Source: Lumbricus terrestris
Lineage: Eukaryota; Annelida; Clitellata; Crassiclitellata; Lumbricidae
DNA: 64,000 bases
Assembly (NCBI GenBank): GCA_949752735.1
Contig: OX457036.1
Span: 82,455,005 to 82,519,004 of the forward strand
Direction: 5' to 3'
Numbering within the stretch: the stretch's first letter is position 1; every line of letters begins with the position of its first letter. Below, piece after piece: positions 24,101 through 36,100 of this stretch. The notes below the pieces were generated by a model. That model saw only the letters and a list, made by a program, of their open reading frames with translations. It was not told the origin of the DNA and made no database searches. The position numbers and the translations under genes were made by a program.

Positions 24101-27100
24101 CAAAGGTAGCGAGGCGCTTGACCCAAAAACATCTTATAGGTAAGAAAAAGAATTTTATATTGAATCCGGGCAGTCAAAGGAAGCCAGTGAAGGTGCTCAG
24201 TCATGAAAGTCAAAATGTGAGAGAAACGAGGAAGGCGGGCAATCAAACGTGCAGATGCATTAAGTACCGATTGAAGAGGAGCCTAGCGGAGTTTAGGTAG
24301 GCCAATGAGTAACGAGTTACAATAGTCAATGCGGGAACAGATGAAGGCATGGACCATAGAAGAAAAAATCGATGAAGAGACAGATCGTCTAATGGCACGT
24401 AAACGTCGCAGATGATAGAAACTGGACCGAGAAATATTAGCAATATGTGTAGAGAAGGAAAGAGTATTGTCGATAGTAACACCCAGGTCACGGACATTTG
24501 TCACAAAAGTAAATTGAGGAAAGTGCTTGGCAAGTAAAACGTAATCAAGCTTGTTAAGCTGTTGACGGGTGCCCAACCAGATCAACTGAGTCTTGGAAGA
24601 GTTGAGCGAAAGACGATTTGAGGACATCCAACAATTGAGATCATCAGAAAGAGATTCAATAGACTGACAGAGAGCAAGTTGTTGGGAAGAGGAGCCATGA
24701 ACAAAAGTTTGGACATCATCAGCATAAAGGTGACCAGAGGCTGAGTGTTTAGCAAAGAGAAGAGGAATATCAGCAGTAAACAAGATATAAAGAAGTGGAC
24801 CTAGTACGGATCCTTGAGGAACTCCAAATTTAACAGGAACCCATGAGGTGCGAGAATCATCTAGTATAACCATTTGGGTACGGTCAGTAAGATATGAACG
24901 AAACCAAAGAAGAGGAAGGCCACTAAGACCAAAAGAAGTTTCAAGACGATGTAGTAGAATATCATGGTCTACCATATCAAATGCTGAAGATGCATCAAAG
25001 AGAGCCAGAAGAGAAACCTGTAATTTATCCATAGCAGAATAGATGTCAGAAAGAAGAGAAAGAAGAGCAGTTTCAGTCGAGTGGTGAGCTCTAAAGCCAG
25101 AGGATGGATGAGCACTTGTTATAGCGCCCTTCCATTCTTCTACTCGGAAGCGCTCCCGGCTACAGTGCAGACACTGAATCGTGACTTGCTCAGGGTGTAT
25201 GCAGTGGCTTGAGGCAGATTCTAAACCACACCCTTTCGGTTCTTAAGGCACCGAACATACCCCTACACCACCGTGCCCATGGATGATGATGATGATGGCA
25301 CTGTGGAAGTGATTAGATTAGATGTTCTGAAGTGGTTGTTTGTTGTGTAAGAACTTTGATGATATCGACCCCCATATTGCTAATTCTTACATTTCTCAAA
25401 TCGCAACTCAACTAGCTGAAATAATTAATTGCTCCCTCAATACTGGAGTTGTACCTGATGCTATAAAAATTGCAAAAATAGTCCATATTTTTAAAAAGGG
25501 TGACAGGGAGAACCCTTCTAACTATAGGCCCATATCCATTCTTCCTTTTTTTGCCAAGTATTTTGAAAAAATAATGCATGATAGGCTCAATAAATATGTA
25601 GAAAAATCTCATATTATTTTTCCATACCAATATGGCTTTCAATCCGGTCGATCTACTTTTATGCCTTTAATTGATATGTATGATAAAATTTCTAAGGCCT
25701 TTGAAAACAATGAATATTCTATTGGTATCTTCTTCGATTTAGCAAAGGCCTTCGATACCGTGAATCATGAGATCCTATTAAAAAAATTAGCTAATTATGG
25801 CATCAGAGGCATCCAATTAGCTTGGTTTGCCAGTTATCTCGAAAGACGTCTCCAGTGTGTTTCCTGCAATGGAGCTCTCTCAGACTTTAGAGTAGTTAGA
25901 TATGGTGTGCCCCAAGGTTCTAATCTCGGACCCTTGCTTTTTCTTCTATACATTAATGACTTGCCTAATATATCTCCTACTCTTTCATTCATCTTGTTTG
26001 CTGATGATACAAATGTCTTCCATTCACATAAATCCTACCAGAGTCTAATACAAACAGTAAACAATGAGCTTGTCTTCATAGCCGAATGGTTCTCTGCTAA
26101 TAGACTCTCCTTAAACATAGATAAAACTAACTTTATGCTCTTTCGAACTAATAAAAAGATGTGCCCCCTGAATGAATTGCAACTGTCTATCAATGATACC
26201 TCCATAACGCAGGTTAGCTCCACTAAATTTCTTGGTGTGTACATAGATCAACACCTCACATGGAATGATCATATTAAATATATCTCTGCCAAGGTTGCAA
26301 AAAGTGTTGGTATCCTTCGTCGAACTTCCCATATACTCCCCCCCACTATCCGTGTTAAATTGTACTACTCATTAATATATCCTTATCTCTCATACTGTAA
26401 TTTAGTTTGGGCATCTACATATAAATCCAGACTCAATAAATTAGTACTTCTCCAAAAACGTGCAATACGTATCATAGCTGGAGTTAAGCCTTTTATTCAC
26501 TCTAGTCCTTTATTTCAATCATTTAATTTATTAAAGTTTCACCAAATAATGACTTTCCAGATAGGAGTCTTTATGTATCGGTTCACCCATGATCTTCTTC
26601 CCCTTAACTTTGCAGGGTATTTCCAAAAAGGATCTGAAATACACTGCTATTCCACCAGGAACTCCTCTCATTATCGAGCCATATCCGCTCGTTTAAACTC
26701 AAGAAGATTCCATATTAAATATACTGGACCAGGTATATGGAACTCGTTTCCTAATCATGTTCAACAAGCTTCCAGTTTACAAAGAGCAAAAACACTACTG
26801 CGCAACTACTTGGTTAATGACTGCAACGATATTTAACCTTGTAGGCACTGATTTTATTTTATTATTATTTGTTGTGTTTGTTTTGCGTTCTTTAGTTAAG
26901 TTTTCTGCATTAATTGTCATCTCATGCTGTTCTTTTAGCCTATTGTTCAATTCATTATGTCAACCGTCTAGCCATCTGTTAAAATTGCATATGTAATTAG
27001 GTGTCCCTGTTAGCGGGATATTCATCCCTTAGGGCCTTCCTTGTTGCCATCCGATTATGTGAAGCATGTTATACTATGTCTATTGTGTATGTTGATGGTT

Positions 27101-30100
27101 GGTTACAATAAATGAATTGAATTGAATTGAATTGAATTGAACTTTGATCCAACAGCTACTACTTCATCAGCCATAGCTTAGTGCCATCTCTTTACATGTG
27201 CCTTTTTATTTTGTAGTATGTAATGTTGCGTACATAATGTAAATGTAAAAAAATTGATATATTAATCACTGCTTAGTGACAGAGTCAGGTGAGAAATGTT
27301 GCAGCATAGTTTCTTCCTCCCCTCAACTTTTGTATATGTCTGGAATTTGGCCCCAAACTGTGTCAATTTCAAGAGTAACTTACAAGGTTCTATATTATTT
27401 CTGACCATGCATAGCTTGCATACATGCCTAGATACATAAATGCCCACATATGGTGCATACCGGTAGCTGTTTTTACATACATACACACATGGGCACATAC
27501 ATGCGCATACATTACCATTTTAGCTTGTGGCTCACTTGGCTGTCTGTCAGTCACATGTCTTAATGCCAATTCATAACGTCTGTTCATTTACAGTGCAGTT
27601 TGTAATGAAGCAAATACTTCTTTATTTTTTTGAATATTCATAGTAGCCTGATCACTAGACTAAGTACATGCTTTCATCTGGTGTTATCTTATGTATAACT
27701 AAAATGACATTTTGTCGTGACTGTTATTCAGGTTAGGGTCTTGGCAGTTTTTGACTGAGTTGCCATACAAAGGTGTTTCGATCTCTGTTCTGTGGAACTT
27801 GTTTCGTCTGATGCACCAGGGATGTTACAAAATGAACCCGAGTCATATGAACATGGACATTGCAATTGAACTGTGCAAGCTCGAACTCACAGGTAGTAGT
27901 CATCTGTTTTTAAAACTTTGATGGCAAAAGTTGCTGAATGTGAGTGGGAAATTAATGCAGCTTATCATTAAGGCTGTAATAATCTTCTGTATGATTGGTT
28001 GTGTTGTCTTGAACTGTATGTTGAGGATATACCTCTAGCAATCTATGCTTGGGTCAGCTTTTACTCTGTGCTGAGAGCTTACCATTCCTCTTTCATTCTC
28101 AGCTGAAAACTTAAATTTTTCGCTCTCTGTTAAAAACTTAATTCTTTCAGTGTTAATCTGCATATTTTATTAGGTGCTTATAATTTGTGATTGCTGGTTT
28201 TTCGTGGTGCTTCTCTTTTCGATTGAAAGAAGACATTATCAGATTTCAACTGGACTGCATTGTGTAACATTACTATTGGTTGCAGTGTGAACTGTTAACA
28301 TTACTATTGTTTGCAGTGTGAAGTGTTGTTGCTATGGTACAGATTTGGTGAATGTTGCTGACTTTCATGACAAGTTGACTCGTCTTCCGGCATCAGAGGC
28401 TTTATTTCTTCTCAACACGTTTGCCAACATGGCTAGATCGAGGCCTGAAGATGATCGAGAATTCATTGAATTTGTCTCTGGAGAGATACATGAGGTAAAA
28501 CCTTTGAAAAGACTTAAAAGTTTAGAAACTTATATTATAATTCATTTATGCTATTCATTTTAGCTTAATTCACAGTGAGTTCCTATCGATTTAATCAGAA
28601 ACGAAAAGAGAAGCATTTCAATTAAAAGTCTTTTGAACGATAACTTAGCTGCAGTTTAATGAAATATATTTAAATTTTTGTGTTTGAATATGCAAAATAT
28701 GTCATTACTCAAGTGGTTTATTACTTGCTGAGAGAAGTTTTTGTAAGTCATCATTTGCTGCTAAATCCCTCTAAAACTCAGTTCATCGGGTTTGGTACTT
28801 GTGGGCAATTGGCGTCCATTGACCTGCACTTAATAACAGCAGCTTTCTCTGATATCTCGTTCTCTCTCACAGTGCAAGGTCTTGGAATTACTTTGGATCA
28901 AGAGCTCAATTTCTCGAAGCATATCAATTTGGTCACTCCTAGTTGCTACTACCAGCTTCGTCAACTCCGAGTTGTCTCAAGATCCCTCTCACATAGTGCT
29001 ACTATGACTCTTGTGCATGCCTTTGTCAACAGGAGAATTGATCACTGCAGTTCGGTTGTTGTGGGTATGAATTTAAGTATTAATGGAATTTGAAATTGAT
29101 TGTCTTAAGTTTCAGTTATTTGGCTAAACACCTTTAGGGAGATCTGTTTTTTTTAAATTTATAAATTGACTTTCATTGTTGTTGATGACACCATTGTTTA
29201 TTTTTTCTCTGATGCAGATTGCGTATGTGAGTAGTCACACTAGGGAATTCTGTTCCAAACCAGGCCGTGAACTACTAGCGACTGTTTGTTTCAAGCATCC
29301 ATTTGTTATTTCGTTTCTTCTGCGATGCACAGCAAGAAACATGGACAAGATTGGAATGGTAATCATCTTCAGTGATTACTTTAATCATGCATCAAGACCT
29401 TCTTCCAATGATCTCTGCTATGGTGCAAAATTGGATATAAGTAGGGCCCCCAGAAATTTGCGCCCAAAAATTGAAAAAATTGCGCACCAAAAACGATAAA
29501 TTTGCGCGAATTTTGCGCAAGTTAAAAAACCAAAATGTTCGTTATTTTTCATTGAATCAGTGTACCAAAGTATCTAACAGTGTTTTTGTCATTTAATGTA
29601 AAGCCGTGGCGTTCTAGAAATTAGACAATCAAGCCAAAAATGCAGTTATAAAGTTCCTATATATAACCATAAGATTAATGTATTCAGACGATCGCAAATA
29701 ATTTTAATTTTGCAAAATTTACGCCCACCGAAATCTACGCTCATTACAAATGTAACTTCTAAATAGTATTATATAGCCTATATTATAATGAATCACCAAG
29801 TTACACAACGTGCTGAGTACTAGCTTTCCGTCTTTCCGCCTGACGCCTATAGATTAAATGCGTTCGTTCTGTCATAAGCCGAGACAGTATGCAACGCTGC
29901 TGTGTGACCGCTTTGAGAAACTTCGTCTAACACATTTTTTTGTGTGGCCGTGAAGTTCTGGAATTTTTTATACTATAAGTTTGTGCGTTACCACCAAAAA
30001 ATCAATCTTTAACTAGAAATTCATCTATGATTTCATCCCATTCTGTGGTCGCCATTTTGATTACCGCACATCGGTCGTCGTTGTTATGTTGAACTGTCAT

Positions 30101-33100
30101 GGGCCGCGGTGATTTTAAGTTAATCAAAGCCCAATTTAGATAAATTAACAAGATTTTGTCAAAATTTGCGCTAAAATCGCGCGGATTGCCAATTTTTGCG
30201 CTGTTGCGCTAAACCTGGAAATTTGCGCAAAAATTGCGCTGCGCAAGATCGCGAATTTCTGGGGGCCCTATATAAGAGAAATTCAATGTATAGTTATACT
30301 TAAGCATTCATTAGAACATCACCATTATCTGAGATTTTACGTAGCTGTTAAAGGTAGTTCCATGAGATGTTGCCAGTGTATTCAGTAGGGTAAGGTAATC
30401 AGTCAGTTTTCGTTTGATGATCAGTCACAAAGCATATTGTATTGCATCTAAAAATTTATATATTAGCCTTTCACAGCATAGACTATTCAGAGTCACATAT
30501 TTTAAAAAATCTCTCCTTAGCCTCCAACAAACTGATTGAATTGGTATGTTGATGATAGAAGGTTAGCATTAGAATGTTGCTGTGGGAGATTAGTTTTGAA
30601 ATCGCACATAGTGTTAATTTGACTTTTTTTGCATTGTCTATCTAGTCCTTGCTTAGCCAAACCCAAAGCTGGGAAGATTTGGCCATGATAAACAGCAGTG
30701 CTTCCTTATGTAAATTGTTGTGTTACGACAATAGGAATTGATTTATTAAACTCATAAACATGACAGTTAAATTCACGTTTTTACAATAGAGTTTACCGTG
30801 ATAGCCAAACCCAAAACTGGAAAGATTTGGCCGTGTGACTCCAGGCAAGTACCAGCCATGAGGATGTCTGGTTTCTTGTAATTTATTTTTTCCATGCATA
30901 TCAATACATTTATTTTCTTTGTCCGGTGTGTTATACTGGTAACTTGTATGTTTTTCCAGGTGTCTCATTACCTGTACCGTGGACTGCCTTTGCATATCTG
31001 GAGGCCGACTGATGCAGATTCTGTTGTGTTGCGCCGTTGGCTGATTGAGCAAGATGTTCGTTCAGCAGAGAACCAGTTGGCGAGAATTCTCATTGAACAC
31101 TTAAATTGGAGCTTCAGTGCAATGGTAATGGCTGCACGAGTCATTATTCGAGTTTTTAGCTGAGTTGGATTGTGCTGAATGAGACATGATTTTGGCGGCA
31201 ATGTAATTAAATAGTGGAATGGCGAAAATGCCATATGGAGGAAAAATGAGATAGGAGAAGAAGGCATAATTAGAGTTGGAGGCCAACTAAGAGACAATTT
31301 AAAATAGTTAACTAAAACAGTAGATATCGATGATAAAACAGAAGATTTTATATAAAAAATCTTGTTTCATAATGTAAAATGTAATGTAAAATAGAATTTA
31401 TAGTAATCCATAGACTCTAGATTCATACGTACAATCATGTACGGTCAATAACGTTGAAGTGATAGTTGAGACCATTTACAGTCTTTCAAGGTTTCTGTGG
31501 CTGCAACTGTAGAACAGTTTAGTTGACAAAGTGATGATGTTTCTTGATAAGCACCACTACCTCCTCACGTAATTGTTGTGTTATGACAATAGGAATCGAT
31601 TGATTAAACTCATAAACATGACAGGCAAACTTCTTGGTTTCACAATAGAGTTCACTGTGATTGTTGTTTTGCAGGGAGATGAACTGTTTCTTGAGCTTTC
31701 TTTCCATCAGCAAATGGCAGCGCTGTTGATGGACGTTTCCAGCATCCATCTAGCTGGAAAAAATATTGGAAAACTATTTACAGATGGTCAAAAGCAGGCA
31801 AGCAGTGAATATGCCTCCTAATTTATTATTTCATACATTAAAGTACCATTGATATTTCACAGGAGGGCCAAATGATCAATGCCTTTCGGGTTAGACCTGT
31901 TAAATATTAGCGTTAGAGTGTTGATGACCTTAAATATGATCATCATGAATTTATAGCCTACTTTCCAAGAATATTGGGATCAATCCAGATTAGCAATCCT
32001 CTAACCTACGTCATACAGATATCTAACTTGGTGATCTGGTGCACTTAGATATATACTGCTGGTCGGATCTTCCATTGCGCAGAAAACAAGCTTTGCCATA
32101 GTTGATCCTTCTTGTCGAAATAGGTTGCCTAGCTACGTGTGACACAAGCTACGTAGTCATTCATTGTCTACTTTCTGAATGAATGTTACGGTCAAGATAT
32201 GCTTTTTATATTCATAAGTTTGTTATTATCTTTTTTCGTGATTTTTTTGCTCTAGGCATCTCCACATGGCAAGGTAACTGTTAACGAGGACCAGCAGTTG
32301 GCCAGCTGGATCTGGGGCACAGCACTGCGCCTGCACTTGCATGCCCGCTCTCTCCTACAGACTGGTACCCTGTTGTTGGGTGGTGGTGGCTATGACAGTC
32401 TGGTTGACCTGGCAACAGACGTTGACCTCCAGGCCATTGTCTCTGGACTTCTGAGTGAAAGTCGGATCAGTCTGGCCTCGTACTTCATCCTTGTCATGAC
32501 AAGACGTGGTCACAGGTATCTGACCTCTTTGTGTCTCTTGTTGCTGTGTGGATGTTTCTCTTTTGACTGGTTTGTTGGGTGGCTGATTGGCTGGTTTGCC
32601 TTCTAAAATTTGTATACCGTGGCACTGGCTGAATATCGTTCTATATATTTGCTGTTCATGATATTCACTTTACGCTGATCCTGAATTAAAGTAAGAATTT
32701 GCTTATTGTTATGTAATTCACTGTATTTTTTTCTTGCTGGCAACAGTTTTTTTTTTAAATACATTGTGTGGAATGTGTCCTATATGATAACATTATGTGC
32801 TATTGCACTTAACTGTTGTTTCTGTAGTAACTCACTTGGTTGATGCATTTAATAGTTCAAGTGTTCGGGTTGAAAGTCACACACTTGTATTACAGCCAAA
32901 GCTCAGATATTCTGTGCAAGTAAGGTTACTACCGTACAAGGGATTGAAAACTATTCTCTCTTTTCATAGTTTTTCCAGTGTCTGGTTAGTAGAACTTTGC
33001 AGTTTTGTTTGCGGAGGCTTTAAGTTAAATGTGTCGCTGTGCAGTGTTTCCTGTGATTATTCTGCCCTTCGAATATCGCATGAAAATATATGACTTGTGA

Positions 33101-36100
33101 ATATGATTCTGTTGTAGTATATCACATGAAAATATATGACTTGTGAATATGATTCTGTTGCAGTATATCACATGAAAATATATGACTTGTGAATATGATT
33201 CTCTTGTAGTATATCCGAGTTCATGTCTGAAGGAATTCAACATCTGAGTCATTTGGTGGAGAAGTCTTTCTTCATTCCTGCTATCCAATGCATTTACTAC
33301 ATCACTCCTATGTTCTTTGAAAATCTTGCTTGCCTCACATCAAATGCAACGTGAGTATATGTTTCTTGCATTGTTGTATTGTATTTGTTGATTTTGAGAA
33401 TTTCTCAAGCACATCCTGCAGTACAGACCAATCAGAGGTACTCCCAGTGCAACAGGATTCAAGACAATGGAGAGACATTGAGCAAAGCCGCCAGTCAGAA
33501 TCGTTGATCAAACTGAGGGCGGGAGGTCATTCCTCTGTGAAGGTCAATGCAAGGAAAAGCTCAGGATCAGACATATTTATGTGAATGAGCTATATAACTT
33601 GTGTTACAGCCATGTTGGTTGCATTTAAGTATTAATAATGTAATTGTAATTGCAAATTTATATAGCGCCACTTCAAGAGAACTCCTCAGAGGCGCTCCCG
33701 ACCTGACACCAAACCACAATCAAAGAGAATGGTTTTCACAAATTTCACAAAGAATGTGGTTTTACAATGGACTTCATTTGTTCTGTATTGAACATGGAGT
33801 GTTATTTTCGATTCCTATATGGATTGTTTCATTGTGTTTGCTTTTACTGTTGACGACATTGTTTTCGTTTAAGGTTCATGCAATGCGTTCAGACGATTCT
33901 TCAGACGGACTCATCGAGAAAAAGTTATTTCTCGTTTGATTCATCACGACCAGTGGCTCACACGTTCTCATCCATGATTGAGGTATTTATCGTTTCTTCG
34001 TTGCTACCTAATTTATTCTGATCATTAGAATTTTAATATTATTTTACGTCTTGTATGTTCAAGAAATATGTTGGGACATTTATAGATTTTTGCGAGTGGG
34101 TAAAGTATTACTAAAGTAATGACTGTCAATCTATGGTCTATGGTGCGGTCCACAGGGCGAAGTATGCCTTACTTTGAGCATGAAGCTATCTTCCCCCCTG
34201 TCTCCCCATCAGTCGCAAAACAAAACCAATGGATTCCACTTTGGAGTAGACATAGAGTTCCTGGAATGAGCAGGATTATATAAAAGACAATGAACAGTAG
34301 TGTTCTTGGTCCGCAATGCATGTATTTTTGAACACATTTATGTTTGGATGCATGTACGTGTTGGCGTTTGACCGTCCAAGCACCATAGGGCTTTGTGCAA
34401 AAATGATCTTATCGAAAATTAATGTTACTGTTTATAATTGCAGCATCAGATATTCATAGCTTCAACATCTGGAACACCTGCTCATGTCATTATTCTGTTT
34501 TGGCTGAGAATGCTAGCGCAGCTACAGAATTGGAATAAAGAGAGGTATTCCACTTTGCAATTCATTCCTCGCCGTGTTTATATCGGATAAGATAGTCTCC
34601 ACAAATCCTTAGATGTATGGTAATGTTGCTGATGAAAGGTTAAAGTGCAATCCATGATGACTGCATCAAGAAGATCCTTCTGAATGAAGCCTATTAATTA
34701 ACATAATTTGTTAAGAGTTTTAAGATTGGTATAATATTTTGTTTTGATTTTTTCTTATAAATAACTTGAACGTGAATTCTAATTCAGCCTGAGTAACTTT
34801 TATGTTCCTCAGATCAGGAAAGCAGAATAAATTTGTTTAATAAGAGTGAACCAATTTTTTATAGTAAATTCTGAATTAAGTTTGTGATGATATCATTTCA
34901 TTTAGGAGAGCAGATTACCATTTACATTATTATTAGGATAATCAAAATGTTTGTCTTGCTTTTTATTTGTTACAGAGAAGTCATTTATGTTGTGGACAAT
35001 GTGATTAAGTCAAGCTTCTGCCGTCCAGAGGCATTCAGTCGGGTTCAAGATCTGTTTCTCGAGTTGACCAAAGTGAGTTGCGGAGGATCAATCAATCAAT
35101 CAATCACATAAATTTATATAGTGCCCTTCAAGATCTCTACTCAGAGGCGCTTCCAACCCAGATTTGGTCAAAAAGAAAGGTCTTGAAAAGACGGTAGAAA
35201 GAGCCAGGAGAGTCACGGGGAAGCGAACTGAGAGCCGCAGGGAGGCCATTCCAGATAACTGGACCCATAGGATCAAGTTAACCATTGCAACAGTCTTTTT
35301 GGATGATTAAATTTTTGCTTTATTTGGTGATCATGTAATTTATGTATTGAATCGTTTGATGTATTGCTGTTATGTTGCAGCTTTCTGAATCAGAGTATAG
35401 TATTATTTGACTTATTGTATGCAATGCTTAATGAGTAAATAATACCTGTGCAGCATTATTTTTTCTTCAGCATTGAGCTAAGGTCATTGTCATTGAAGTT
35501 ATTACTATTCCTACCATTGTTTTCATAATGGCATGTTGATAATGTGATTATTAAAGTGATTTCTTGAAAACGATGATACAATAAAAGTGAAGAGTAAAGG
35601 AATAGACATTCAGTCTTAATTCTATATTTTATTTTTTTCTTGTTGTTATTATAGAGTCATTCACATGAGACTGGATCTGGATTTCTTTCGTCCATTGTTT
35701 CGTGGCTTGGAAGTGGTGGTAAAGTCCAGTCTCTGATGGAACAGACGAGTAATCCAGAATTTGTGTGGTTCGCATTTGCCGTTCTCACTGCGGAGACTTT
35801 CCGCCTGGAAACAGACTCGCGTCTGTGGCAGGAAATACAAAAGGAACTCGTTCAGAATCCATCGATGACGGTTGAGCAAGCAATGCCAGTAAGATTCTCA
35901 ATGACTCTCTTGAATCATGTCACTTGGGTGATCAATTATCATTGTTGGGGTATTTGCATTGTAGGATATTTACTAATGTGGTGGTTTTATCAAACTACTG
36001 CAGCAGAAACTGCCATTGAGAGGAAATAATATATCCTTGGGTCTTCCTGCCAGTAGCATCCATTCGGAGCAAGTACTCATGGTTTGTTTGAGGTAAATTA

